From contig NC_069099.1 of NCBI RefSeq assembly GCF_947172395.1, positions 11,661,740 to 11,725,739 on the forward strand: a stretch of DNA of 64,000 nt. The letters run 5' to 3'. Position 1 is the stretch's first letter. Each line of letters opens with the position of its first letter. Both the position numbers and the translations under genes were made by a program. Source of the stretch: Bicyclus anynana. Taxonomy: Eukaryota > Arthropoda > Insecta > Lepidoptera > Nymphalidae. The notes beneath the pieces were generated by a model, which did no database searches, had not been told where the DNA came from, and saw nothing but the letters and a program-made list of their open reading frames with translations. Below, piece by piece: positions 40,765 to 54,400 of this stretch.

Positions 40765-40885
40765 TTTCACCACCATAAGATACGAGTCTGATAGCATATT
40801 CACAATTTTTGTCTTTGTCATTTGACATAATGTAAGAAAGTGACAACTTACGGTTAGATTATAAAAGGTGGTGAAACCGGTCCTT
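40765..40885. mobile_element. Short MITE-like inverted repeat
   Basis: GCCGTTTTCACCACC near 40761 faces GGTGGTGAAACCGG near 40868, around a roughly 95 bp AT-rich centre. Confidence 0.5.
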
Positions 40886-41235
40886 AGTTTCCTTATGGCC
40901 GCCCGCTCTAGCAGCTGGCTCTAACAGATGAGTGGTTGAGAATCGCAATATCGACAGGAGGCGAGTGCAGAAGCTTTGCCAATTGCCATATACTCTAAGT
41001 GGGTCTCGTCGGCATTAGAAGCACGTTTGGGCAAGAGTTTGTGGCTGAAAATTTGGCTGGTATTTGTAATTATGTTGGCCAAAAACCTTTGCTTAGGCTT
41101 CAAAAAGACAAGTACCCAGAAATCTATACTGTAATAAATCTGTAATGAGGTCAATTCTGTACATGAAATATATTTCCAATATAACTATAAGGGGGTAATT
41201 AGTGATCGATACTGATGCCAAAAATGCAATCAGTA

Positions 41236-41476
41236 AAATTTTTGTCTATCTGTCTGTATGTTCGTTATAGAAACAAAAAATACTTGACGAATTTTAACAA
41301 AACTTAGTACAAGTATTCTTCATACTCCTGGGCAGGTTATAGTATACTTTTCAACACGCTACGATCATTAGGAGCAGAGCAGTGACGGGAAAATGACTCC
41401 ATTTATACAGCGATACTACTGTAAGGGCTGGATTAAAGAGGTGTAAGGGCGGACGAAGTCGCGGGCGTCCGCTAGT
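41236..41476 (+). mobile_element. Helitron-like fragment
   Basis: Ends GGGCGTCCGCTAGT like the other copies and includes the TGTCTGTATGTTCG body. The left end is uncertain. Confidence 0.5.
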
Positions 41477-42584
41477 CCAGAATAAAGTCAGTTACTAAGA
41501 AATACTTTTGAATGTAACAATATAAGCCAGATGCAAACGCGAGCAGTGAGCTCATGTGTTTTTTCGGAGATTAACGACTGGACAACAGAAAATATTTGAC
41601 ATAAATATTCAGGTGTTACCAGTATCAGTGTAACAATTACTCTTAACGAATATTCACCTAGACCGAACGTTCATATCAGTGGCCACCTTTAAAGAAACTA
41701 GGTCTATTAAAAGGAGAATGAACTTTTCATACAATTTTAAACATATTTTATCATGAATAAATATACACATAATATGTAAAAATATATACATATATGTTTT
41801 TAAAATAGCAATGCATCCAAATTCATTATTTTAATAAAACGATGTACCGAATTCCAAAACGGAACAGTTATAAGTTTTCATTATGAGTATTTATTGCTCT
41901 TGTAACGTTCCTTAGCATTTTTTTAATACGATAATGCTTGAAATCGGACTATTTTGCCTTGCTCTGGTTAGCAGGATCTTCTATCATAAACAAATATGCT
42001 TTCCTTTCCCTTTAAAATACATCATTGTTTCGCATAATGTTTATTAATATTTTCAACCATTTATTTATTCCACAAAGAGTAAATAAATTTTTTACGTTAG
42101 TTTTAAAAGAGTAGTTTCTCTATATTCAAGAATACATGTATACTCGTGAGTATTTTGTCATGTATTAAATTCAATTGCACATTTAATTATAAGAAACACC
42201 TCTTTTATAATAAACGCGGTATAACATATAAAAGGCACACTAAATATTTTTTATTGCTTGCTTATTTCTTGGTCGAAAAAGTTATTCTACAAGTAATAAA
42301 CTGATATCCAGTTTTAAGGCATTTCATTCGACAACAATAACAACTTATTACACACGAATACTAAGACGTTTGTATGAAACATAGTATGAATTAAATCTAA
42401 ACTTAGAGAGATCCGACATTTTACATTACAAAACATTTTTATTACAAATATGAATTACATAATATGACGGAGAAACTTTTACTAAATAGGTACTCTAAAC
42501 AAATATACATAAAATGCGATCAAAATGAACAAAGCATAAGCAATGATAAGCATATCGAGACGTCATATCAGTCTACGATCCGGC

Positions 42585-43000
42585 ATTAGAAATATACACC
42601 CTCATCTGTTATTTATTAGTAATAGGAAATAAATGATAGACAATATTCACACATTGCAAATAGGTTGCCTAGTTAAATTGCATACAAACACATTTTTCAT
42701 ACAAAATCTAGGAAACCATGAACTAGATCAAAGGCAACCTAGTACATTTATATTAAGCACATTTTATTTGAGATATTAGACAACTAAATAACTGATGAGG
42801 GTATATAAATAACATTACTTGACTTTTTATACCTGGCAACCCCACAGTTGCAGTGTAAAAGCAGGCAACCTTTAATTTATCAATTCTTTTGGGTATATTA
42901 TATTAACTACTGTTAATTTTTTTTTTTAATATGAATATTTTCCATCATTTATTTGTTATCCCAAATAAATAACAGATGAGGGTATATATTTTTCATGCTG
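42585..43000. mobile_element. Palindromic MITE-like element
   Basis: ACCCTCATCTGTTATTTATT near 42599 is the inverse of AATAAATAACAGATGAGGGT near 42965. A second inverted pair (TAGGTTGCCTAG near 42661 and AGGCAACCTAG near 42732) and a third partial copy (CTGATGAGGGTATATA near 42791) lie within. Possibly two nested elements. Confidence 0.6.
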
Positions 43001-43604
43001 GATTTCTAACTATATAGCGTGGGGCACGCATCAAAGCAAAAGAAATAACGTAAACGCGTAACATTATCACCTTGCATGTACACCATTGATCTCTTATAAT
43101 AAAAGGACGCACAGTCATGTAGAAAATTTCACTTAAAAACTGGCCAATTTTGCTTTGACAGTTTTAGAATTGGTAAAGAAAATTATACTTAACCACCTTT
43201 AAATATAGTCCAATGTTCAATAGAACCCTTAAGGATTGAGTTTAAGGTTGAATTTGCAAATGCGACTACTTCAATTGAGTGCCAAGAAATTGTGTTTGAC
43301 ACTCATTGAGTGGAGACGTTTTTTGGTCGCTGATTGTGCATCCACTTTTTAATAGGAGATCGATGATATATTGAAAATTCAAGAAAATCTTATTCCTGTA
43401 AACGATAATTACTGTATCTTTCAAGTACATTGCGTCATAAGTTATATATAAGATAACATACGGAGTGTCGTATTGTATAAAAATAATTGTATGTATCCTT
43501 TATCAATACTAACTTATATTTTGGAAGAAAACGCCATTTTTATTGCCTTGACATAGAGTGATATGAGGTTGTAACTAATTTTCCACATTCAAACAATCAC
43601 ACTC

Positions 43605-43870
43605 ATCATCATATCAGCCGATGGACGTCCACTGCAAGACATTGGCCTTTTGTAGGTACTTCCAAACATCACGATCTTGGGCCGCCATTCCAGCACCTTG
43701 GAACTACAACAACCCCGCGCATTGCCACTTCGGCTTCGCGACTCGTTGAGCTATGGTCAGTGACTTTCGAGTCTTCTGCGGATCTCCTCATTTCTGATTC
43801 GATCACGCAGAGATACTCCGAGCATAGCTCGTTTCATCACCCGCTGTGTGACTCCAGAGTCTAGAGCTTT
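43605..43870 (-). mobile_element. RTE-type LINE 3' end, internally deleted
   Basis: The minus strand reads AMLGVSLRDRIRNEEIRR-type sequence and ends at the family tail (CATATCAGCCGATGGACGTC on the plus strand). The RRADG-to-VGRPPTRW part is missing. Confidence 0.85.
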
Positions 43871-44140
43871 AGAACGGATAACTCGAGCGCATTGAAATTT
43901 CAAGGTTATAGCATCGATGGACAATTGATTGATACCGGCCGCGATAGATAGATACATACTTATGAATCAAACTAATGATATTTTTTTGTTTCTTCAAGAT
44001 GGATGGAAGGATGTGGGTATAGATGTTTGATATACAAATAGTTTGTAGAGGACTTGAAGTGCTGTTCGTAAATATTCCTTTTTTAACCAACGACATTTTA
44101 AGTGCTCAGAACGTTTACGCACGTCACCGACTAACAAACG

Positions 44141-44355
44141 CGTCTAAACGATGTGTTTGTTAGACTGTGTAAAAAGTACACATGTGTGTATTGCGTTTCA
44201 AATTTATAGTGGTGTGTATTGCAAGGACACAAAAAATATTAATTTTTGTTAAATATTTTTGATGTGTGAGCTTAAAATACCTCGTCCCCCTCAAAAGATT
44301 ACAGACAATTTTGTTATTTGGGTGCAATACAAGTCCATATGAATTTGGTCTGAGA
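44141..44355 (+). repeat. Interspersed repeat segment, copy C
   Basis: Shares ACCTCGTCCCCCTCAAAA, GTGTGTATTGCG and TTTGGGTGC with 47979-48190. The first 50 or so bases of the window carry a third, partial copy (AATTTGGGTGCGATGC). Confidence 0.7.
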
Positions 44356-44797
44356 CCTTATGTCTACGTACTATTTATTATACATGGTCGCATGTAGTGT
44401 TGCCAAAAATAATAAAACCTAATTCATTGTGACTATCTAAATTAAATACAATTATACTACAAACGTGATGATTTTTCCTACGTACCTACTAGAGCTTAGT
44501 TAGCTAAATAAAACTCTAAAATGAACTAAATAGACTGTATATCTTTATAGTAAAAAATGAAATATTGCAGGCGTTATTTAGCGATAGTTCATTATGAAAA
44601 ATCATTTGTTTTACGGAAAAACGGACAAATCCAAGGGGCAATAATACCAGACAAAACCGTAGAATCCTTAGATGTTGACACCACAATGTTCAATTGTGGT
44701 AATTAAATTAATTATTATTATTCATTGTTAATTAAATGAAAGCACTTCATATTACTATTTCCCGTGTTTGGGTCGATCTATTTATTTTTTAATTCTT

Positions 44798-44850
44798 TAC
44801 AAGTTAGCCCTTGACAATCTCACCTAATGGTAAGTGATCGGTCGATGCAA
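44798..44850 (-). mobile_element. SINE tail scrap
   Basis: TTACAAGTTAGCCCTTGAC and ATCTCACCTAATGGTAAGTG are the inverse of the SINE tail. Confidence 0.7.
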
Positions 44851-45372
44851 TACAATTGTTATACCTGGCGCAAATGTTTTATTTAACTAGGACAAAATGG
44901 AAAATTATGAAAAAATATTCAGATTTCGAGTACCTTCTGTACCTTGATTATTTTTTCAATTACCCCACAATGTCACAGTAGCAATACACTCTGTATAACC
45001 AATATAATAAAAACTCAATTGCCATCGAAGATAATAACCACGGAGGCTGTCTAAAAACTACAAATTCTACGTAAAACATTCAAATGAAAAATTATACTAA
45101 CTCACGTATTATAAAATATACTTTTTTTATATTATATGACAAGCCTTCTCTGAGTATGTTATCATATTATTTTCCCTATATTGTGGCAAAAAAAAAAAAA
45201 ACAATGAATTGAAAACTGTTAAAATTTTTTTTAAGCTCCTGGCTCGTTATGTACACTTGACAAAATATTTGGCATAATCTATGTTTATGTCAAAGTATCA
45301 GCGTGCGGTCATGAGTGGTGTGAGAGAGATAGCTAGATGTAAAATGAGTGTATCGGACAAGGAAGTAGATGT

Positions 45373-45454
45373 TTACTCTGTATAGTCCCAGCAGTCCTTC
45401 TCGTAACCTTCGTGCACGTGCTCCAGTAAAACCTTACGCCGGCTGTCGCAATAT
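45373..45454 (-). CDS. ari-1: ari-1 exon 10, C-terminus and stop
   Basis: Encodes (R)YCDSRRKVLLEHVHEGYEKD and CWDYTE, then TAA (45373-45375). The HVHEGYxKDxWxYTE ending is conserved in Ariadne-1. Acceptor TTCTTCCAG at 45455-45463. Too short for most ORF scans. Confidence 0.96.
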
Positions 45455-48400
45455 CTGGAAGAAACCAGAAGGAAAACATATATTTTTTTTTTTTTATTCT
45501 TTACAAGTTAGCCCTTGACTACAATCTCACCTGATGGTAAGTGATGATGCAGTCTAAGATGGAAGCGGGCTAACTTGTTAGGAGGTGGATGAAAATCCAC
45601 ACCCCTTTCGGTTTCTACACGGCATCGTACCGGAACGCTAAATCGCTTGGCGGTACGTCTTTGCCGGTAGGGTGGTAACTAGCCACGGCCGAAGCCTCCA
45701 CCAGCCAATATTATGAGTTATGATAACAAATATTAAAACAACTTCTGTGGATAGTGAAAATAATATTTTTAACATAAAAATGAAACCGACTTCTAACACG
45801 CGTATTTCAGTTATTTTGATTTTAACACAAAATTACTAACCGTTTTTTATGAAAATGAAATGGGACCAATCCTTCGACCATTAATAACAGGACCTGCCTC
45901 GCTAACCGTTACCCCTCTGGCAAAGATCAAAAATCAATCATCTAACGCGTTTATAAAAACTGTTGCTATAGAATCGATGTTTCATTGTTGTAATCGTTTT
46001 GGTTTTGTGAAGAGCTCCCTAAAAACGCTGGTTTGTGTATTCGAATGGTATAAAAAACGGCCAACGGCTTGTAGTTTAGTAAAAAATCTAGTGACGTTTT
46101 ATTTGTAAGTATTTCTACTTTAATTTTATCAAATTTTTAGTAAAAACAATTTCCAAAAAGATTCTTTTGACGGAATTTACATTTACAAAAAAAAACTTTA
46201 AAAAACCCTTCTAATTGAGAAACTCCTCCTTTTTTTTTTGAAGTCGGTTAAAAACAGCGCACTGATGGGGCAGACGCCTTACCTGTATTTGTCCTGCACC
46301 TTCTGCTTGATGTCGGCGAGGTTCTCGCTGGTGATGTCCCGCTCGAGGTACTCGGACAGCGTCTCGGTGGCCGACTCCAGGTCGCGCTGGTTGTCCTCGA
46401 AGATGACCGACTGGTTGTTCTTGCGCAGGTAGTACGCGAACACGTACGTGTACATCAGCGTCTGCCGGCACTGGCAGAGGATGTCCACTGCCTTCTTCAG
46501 GAATTGCACCTAATCAACAATTATCAATATGTAAAAAAATAAAATCTATACTAATCATCGATATAAATCGATGAGATGGGCCCCTCCATATTAAAGAACG
46601 CACAATGTTATGTCATTACTCAAAGACGTGCACGCACATCTTACCGGAGTATGCAACAAGGTTTGTTTCTTGTTTAATCCCTTAAAAATCCTTGTAAAAA
46701 CACAAGCCGCAACACGAATATAATGTGAAAGTTGTTACTTTTCATTCGTAAGTATTTGCGAAACCAATGACAATTCCGCGACGATTCGGGGCCCACCTAT
46801 CTACGATCATATACATATCTACGATCGATGATACTAATATTATAAATGTGAAAGTAAGACTGTCTGTTTGTTTGTTTGTTTCCTTTTCACGGCTAAACGC
46901 CTGAACCGATCAAAATGAATTTTGGTATAATGGTAAATGGGACATTGGAGCAAAACATAGGGTACTGACACTAAAATAATAGTTAATTATAATAAAATAC
47001 GAAATATAATGTGATTCAAGGATTTTTAAAATTCAACCCCTTGAAATAGGGGTAGAAAATTTACATTGATTTCCACGTGTACCAAGTTGCGGGCGGCCGT
47101 TAGTTATTTATAAATTAAAAAATATAAAATTTATAAAAATTTAATTATTTGTCTGTAAAGTCGGTTTACAGACAATTATTTATTTATATCTTGAAAACAT
47201 TGATGAAACAGGCGTTTTGGTTCGTATTGTCAAAAACTAAAATTTTCATGTAATCAATTCTCAAAATAATATAATTTTTTTTAGTCTAATAGAAAAATAA
47301 TGAACTATTTACGACCATTTAAAATATTTAAGATCATTTAAAAAAAAGTGTCAACTAGCCTATTAATCGACGTAGCCAAAGGATTAGGAAACTAAAGTGA
47401 GGCTGAGTGAGTGAGTGAGATATACATATATAGCAGAACAAATGGCCGCTGGGGGGACATGTTCTGGAGTGGAGATCACTTACCAGGAAGCGCAGTGTAG
47501 AACGCCTTTCAAGTAGATGGTTGATTGAGGAGTTAGTGGGAAGTGGCTGGATGAGGAAGGCGGAGGATCGTGTGTGGTAACGCACTCTCATAAAGGCTTA
47601 TATGCAGCAGCCTTACACCATTAAAAAGAAAGGACTTGCCTCGTAAATCGTTACCCCTCTGTCAAAGATCAAGAATCAATGATCTAACGCGTTTATAAAA
47701 ACTGTCGCTATAGAATCGATGTTTTATTGTTGTAATCGTTTTCGTCGTGTAAAGAGCTCCCTAAAAATGCTGGTTTGTGTAGTTGAATGGCATAAAAAAC
47801 GACCAAAAACTTGTACTTTAGTAAAAGATGGAGTAACATTTCATTCGTAAGTATTTCTACCATAATTTTATCAAATTTGTAATAAAAACGATTTCTAAAA
47901 AGAATCGATTCTTTTGACAGAACAGCTAAAAATCGATCAAGTAATCGAACATTCTATATATTATATATTCTGTGGATAGTCTAAGCGATGTGTTGGTTAG
48001 TCTGTGTAAAAATTACGCGTGTGTGTATTGCGAGTCAATTGTATAGTTGTGTGTAGTGTATGGACACAGAATATACTTAATGGTGTTAAATGTTTTCGAT
48101 GTGTGAGTTTACCTCGTCCCCCTCAAAAAACGACAGACTTTTTGGTGAATTTGGGTGCGAAACAGGTCCATTCTTTTTAATGGTCTAAGGCAGCAACGGA
48201 CAGATACAGGGTGATGATGATTACCTCAATCCAACTCATGTTGTGCTGCTGCATTTCCTCCATCTTCTCCTTGACAGACGCGTAGAGCTTGGACTCGAAG
48301 CGCAGCGACTGCATGTGGTTCATGTACCGGTTGCAGTAGAACAGGTAGCGCTGCAGCGCTGCCCGGGAGCGCTCCTGCGCGTCGCGCGCCGCCTTCGCCT

Positions 48401-51400
48401 CGTCCTCGTCGTATCTGTTCATACTACTTACTATGAGAACTGAGAAGAGGAACTTCATTTTTAGGGTTAAAGTATAAACTTATAAGACTTCTTCATTGTC
48501 CGTCTGTCTGTGCGTCAAAACTTTTTTCAAGAAGGCGTAGAGGTATAAAAGGTTTGTTGTCACTTGGAGCTGTAAAGAATTCGAGGGAACTTCATTTTTA
48601 GGGTTAAAGTATAGAAGGAACTTATAAGACTTCTTCATTGTCCGTCTGTCTGTGCGTCAAAACTTTTTTTCAAGAAGGCGTAGAGGTATAAAAGGTTTGT
48701 TGTCACTTGGAGCTGTAAAGAAATCAAACTTCTAAGCCTACACAATCAAAATATACAGCCGTTTATCCCTGTTATCAAATAAAATCAAAACGTATTGAGT
48801 GCTTCCCGTTGATCTAGAATCATAAAATTTGGTAAGAAGCATGATATTGTCTTGTAGCAAAAGTATATAAAAAAGTCCGAAACCCGTATTTTTTTGTAAT
48901 TAAGCTACAACGGACTACTACTACACAGACAGACACTGATTGACATACAGAAACATAGATGCCTACACAGACAAGCAAACACACATGTCAAACTCCTAAA
49001 ACGCTGCCTTGTACTCACAAAAAACCTCAAGGTAAATTAGGGTAATAAACACCCACCACAAGTCCACCTTCTAGATCTGGACTCGTGAGCTTATCTTCAA
49101 AAATTAAAGCCAAAAACTCTTTCATCAGAGCTTCGTAAGCAATTTTGAATGGATTGTTTAGAAAAACAATCCATTCGAAATTGGACCATTCAGTAGTTAA
49201 AATCAAGATGCCAAATTTACGAGGCCACATAGACAGACACACATTAAACTTATAGCCTTAGGCTGCCAGTCCACCGAAGTGGAGTGAGGCAGCGGAGCCG
49301 AGAAATATTAACCAATAGGATTGCACTAAATCCCCGCTCATCTTAAGTGGACAGGGACTTGCGAGATTTAGATTGCGAGTACAGAAACAAACCCTATTTT
49401 GCAACTAAAATTCGCCACAATGCATTGCCTTGCACCCATAAACCAAAAGGTAATAAAGGTGGTAGTACATCTGCGGTAATCTCAGTTAGTTCAGTTACCA
49501 TCGCCACTACGTCACCTGTTGCAGTTGTACCAGCTGCTGCCGTGCGGCTCCCAGGGCCCGAGGCACACCCAGCAGAAGTCCGCCTTGCAGTTCTGGTTCT
49601 TGCACACCATGTGGTTGCAGCCGCCGTCCTTCTCTATCGTCACGTTGCACTTCGGACACTCCTTCGTGTTCGCCGCTATCCAGTTGGACGTCTCCGAGTC
49701 GTCGTCGCATTTCTGACACAAAACAAAACAAATTCAAATCTATTTTGTTTCTAAAGTAAAACTTCTTTACGCACTCTTGACTGTGAGAATAAGGGTGAGG
49801 CTAAACGAGCGTAATATTGTCGTGTCATGTCGTGAGCGTTATATGGTAAATGCATTACGAAAAATGCAATCGAAATGCCATAACGGTAGGTTTTAAACCT
49901 ACTATACTAAATAAGCTTCTCCAAGTGGCCGACCTTGCAGGCGCAGGTACTTACGGCGACGAAGAGGACGACGCATCTACCAAATATGACACCGGCCCCG
50001 ACGCAGGATAGCGAGGAATCGCAGTCCGCGCGGGGCCACCGGATTGGACGCAACCCAAACCCTTGGCCGAAAGGCCTCAACCCCGGGAGGGATTGGAAGA
50101 AAGACCCGGCGGAGCAAGGACCCCACGACACACCCGGGCAAGGAGGCAAGTCTCGAGGCCCGTACCCCCGCTGCGTTCTTACGTGACGCCGATGAGTTGT
50201 TACCTTGATCCACTTCCTGAGCAGACAGCAGCGCACGGGGTCGTGCCAGTTCTCGCCGCAGGCGTAGCAGAAGGTGTGTCCGCAACGACACGTCACGGGC
50301 GCCGCCTCCACGTACGCGACCTTGATCGCGTTGCTGCAGTCCGGCGACGGGCACCAGCGCAGTAGCCTGTTGCACTAAAACAAACGTTCACAAACTATAA
50401 TTTTCTTTAGAAGACCTAGGGATTTCTAACAAATAATAAAAAAAAAATCAAAAATTCATTTAATTTAATTAGGCTTAGTTTACAAGCACTTTTTCCAAGA
50501 AAGGTCAAGATTATGTCATAATTTAATTTAATCTAATGGTGATAAAAATAATCGAAAACATAAAATTAAAGTTACGAGGGTTCCAAACGCGCCTTAGTTC
50601 GAGAAGAGCCCACAACAAACTCAGCCAAGGTTTATTTTTATATTAATACAAAACAAAATCCCTTTCACTAATATTCTATGGCCCTGTGATAGGCAGAATT
50701 TCTAAGCCCATGCTATATAGTTAAGTCCCATAGTTAAGTCTGGCAAACCACAGTGGAGTTTGGATCAATGTTTTTGGAAGGTAACAAATCTATCCTAACA
50801 AATCTAAAGCATGCAAATCCGAGTATACCCAGAGATGAAGGCAAACATGCAATTAGACTAGAATGAATTGATTTATTTGTTCTGCTGGTCATCTAGTTAT
50901 CATAGCAATACAATTTCGAAAAATTTGAAGGTTTGCTTAAATGAACAAACAAAGACAATCCTTTTCTATTCTTAAAAATAGTGCAGACTAGCTGACGCCG
51001 CGCGATTTTACCCGCGTGGTTCCCGTTCCCGTAGGAATACGGGGATAATATATAGCCCATAGCCTTCCTCTTATAAATAGGCTATCTAACACAAAAAGAA
51101 TTTTTCAAATCGGACCAGTAGTTCCTGAGATTAGCGCGTTCAATCAATCAAACAAACAAACAAACTCTTCAGGTTTATAATATTAGTATAGATAATGTAT
51201 GCAAGTTACCTCAATAAAACTATTAGTGATAATATGCTGGTATTTGAGTTTGACGCGCGGCTCGCGCACCAGCCGCATCACCGTCGCGTCGTCCACCAGG
51301 ATGTCGCACGCGTGCGCCGCGCACGCTATCGTTTGTCCCTGCACAAATAACATAATTATTACTAATTACATAAGTAACTTATACTAAATCAACGTTACAA

Positions 51401-54400
51401 AGGGTATGTATTGCCAAATTAAGTTTTCTTATATTTTTTCCTTCCTGTAGTTCGATGAAAATTTTTGTCAAATTTATTTACATTTCAACGCTGTCAAATG
51501 CCTCGCGGCGCTCAGGATCCTTGTTTTGAACCTCTCGCATTTTACTATTATAATGCACTATATATTTCTGTAAATTTAGTCTTTTTACATAATGTGCATT
51601 CATTTATTTTTTTTTTAATTCATCTGATGATGATAATGTTTAATAGTGGAGGTGTAAGAAAAATATAACATACAAACACATTTTTGGAAGTTTGATTAAT
51701 AAAATAAAACATAATAATACTTACTAAGCCTTCTTCCATTATTTTAGTTGTTAAATATTCACACCAGCACTGCGTGCAAAATCTGTGTCCACACTCTAAC
51801 CCTGTCATCATCTGTAAAGAAAATGGAAAATATGTAAAGTAAAAAAGTTTAAATCACAACTATAAGAAATCAGCTATTTGCCTGTAGCTTCAAAGGTTTT
51901 TCTTAATCATGTCTATAAAAAATATGAAAAAAAAATTTCAATCTAGTAGAATGATATAGAACAATTTAAGACAATCTAAAAAACAAAGTGCAGCTTTAAG
52001 TTGAGTGGGAGACCTTTATTTGGTCACTGCGCTTTTATTGTTCGTTGAAAAATATAAAAGCTCAGTTTTAAGTTTACTGACCAAATAAAAATATTTTTCT
52101 TACTAGCCTAAAATACATTGATTTATAGAGTAACTTACAGAAGTAGGAAGTATTGTAAAGCATATTTCACATTCCTCTGTCCCTGATGTTGATATCCTTC
52201 TGGGTAACTGAAACAAATGAAATTTTGAAAACATAACTAACATTATTAGCATGTCTTGTCTATGCTGACAGCTACAATAGCTAACAATAACACCAACTAA
52301 CAATTCAGTAAATGTAAAATTCCAAATTAAATTTTCAATGTTTGGAATTGTTGTGAAAATTCATAGTATGGTGTAACATTAACTTGATAAATCTCAATAT
52401 ATAAATACGAAAGGACATTCATCACAATGATAATTTTATAATATAGATTGGTTACGTCCCAACAAAATCACAGCAAAAAGTGATCCGAATGGGCTATAAA
52501 ACTGAACACACACATGCACAATTTTGTCTTTAATTCCATTACATATTTATGAGTTTTTACACTTCCTGATTACACACTTGACATTGTAGATAATATTAAG
52601 GATATTCATCACGATAACCCATCTCGAAAAACGCTTGACGTATAACATAGAAATTTGGCAGGGCGGTGTTTATAGGTAGTAGACATCCACTATATCATTT
52701 TATCAAGTTTTTTTCTTATTATCAAGTTATCAAGTTTTTATTGTACTACTAGCTGACCCGGCAAACGTTGTTTTGCCATATAAATAATTTCCAAGTAATA
52801 AGATATAAGCATAAAATTTTTTATCAAAATCGGTCAAGCCGTTTCGGAGGAGTATGGCAACGAAAACTGTGACACGAGAATTTTATATATTAGATAAAAC
52901 TTACTTAACCATATGAAGGATACTTGTTCTATTTATGGACAACTAGGAGACGTCACGCGGTTTCACCTGTGTAGTTCTAGTTACCAAAGGAATAGGTTCT
53001 GTGGTTTCGTAGCCTATTTAAGGCAAACAATCAAATCTTTCCTTTTTTAATATTAGTATAGATAAGATATCACCAAGGGAAAAGGAGTAATTTCATATTT
53101 TTGATATTGCTATGCCAAATAGGCTCTTAAAGTTCATAACGTTTTTGGCACCTCCTTCAAACTGATCAATAAAAAGTGCATAATGTTATTTTATAGCTTT
53201 TAGGCTAATGCGTCTTTGAAGTTGGCTCAATTGTTTTTGTTAAAAAGTACACTATGCTAGGACAGTATAGCAACCGTAAATATCACAGTATGGGCAATTT
53301 TGATCAATTATTTAATTTTTTTTGATTTTAACACAAAATTACTAAGCCGATTTTCATAAAAATTAAATGGGACGAATTTTGTTGGACAGTTGGTTAACAG
53401 AGATAATATGTTGTTCAAGTAAAAGCAATATTAGCAATGCATTTTATACATGATTGTTGCTCTTTCCTCCTACCACATGCCTACAAATAGGAGTGAATTC
53501 AACAATAGCCAAAAAACAGGTGAGGATTAAACCTCTTGGATTTTATTCTATCTCTTCTATCATAGAACTATTCATTTAAGAAAAAATCAATAAGTATATT
53601 TTGTGATAATGCTTTAAGTTCTTTATCATAATTTTGTCTCCTCATACCTTTGGCCTTTGTATGACTGGTTTCCTAAATGGATTTATAACTCTAGCCTCGG
53701 CAAACAACTGGTCCTGATCTCCATCATAGAATCTTTCCATTAGCTTCTCTTTGTCCCATTTGAAGTGATTCAGAAGTATACGTGTTGTTGTGGCTGGTAT
53801 CTATAAATTATAAATCACACTACAAACACCACCACACATACAATTTTCGCTTTCGTATGACATAAAAGCGAAAGTTGTGTTGTGTGGCTAGTTGACGCTT
53901 TTTTATACTCCATGTACACTACATGTTAATAATAAACCTTATCCAAACAGAGTCTTAGACAAAACTATTACTTAATAATTAATTTGACGTTTGTTCCTTT
54001 AGGCCTCATATGTACAAAAATTTTTAATGGACATTAAAAAGCATTCAAATACAAAAAACGCATTCCCAAGTATATGTTCACACGACAGCAGTTTTAAAAC
54101 ACAACACTTTTTTATTGAGTGTTAAATTATCAATGTTGGGCATTGAAAATAGACCATGAGTTAAATTAAGAATGTTATAAAAACGCCAATGCTGCGTTTT
54201 ACTGTATCGATTTTTAAACTCTTGAATACCGCGCTACGTTATTCGTCTTAAACCAAAATCCCACATAATGTACCCAATGTCTATTATCCATCAGTGTTAT
54301 TAAAAAAAAAACAAAGTACAATTCAAGGAGTTACAATTGTAATAAACTTTCAAAAATCGATTATTTTAACACATCCTGTATTTTCAAACATCTACCTACC

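Larger units (their letters stand above)
37201..45372. other. Intergenic DNA between convergent para and ari-1
   Basis: About 8 kb of AT-rich DNA with two RTE fragments (38690-38935, 43605-43870), MITE-like elements (39684-39895, 40765-40885, 42585-43000), a Helitron-like piece ending at 41476, SINE scraps (37372-37445, 44798-44850) and interspersed-repeat copies. I see no gene. Confidence 0.7.
46510..48224 (-). other. ari-1 intron between exons 8 and 9
   Basis: Carries a Helitron-like element (about 46829-47105) and the interspersed repeats at 47633-48190. The rest is AT-rich with no coding sequence I recognise. Confidence 0.7.

Noticed and set aside
45860..46108. 82-codon plus-strand ORF beside ari-1 exon 9
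   Set aside because: Lies within an interspersed repeat; the sister copy at 47633 has different stops.
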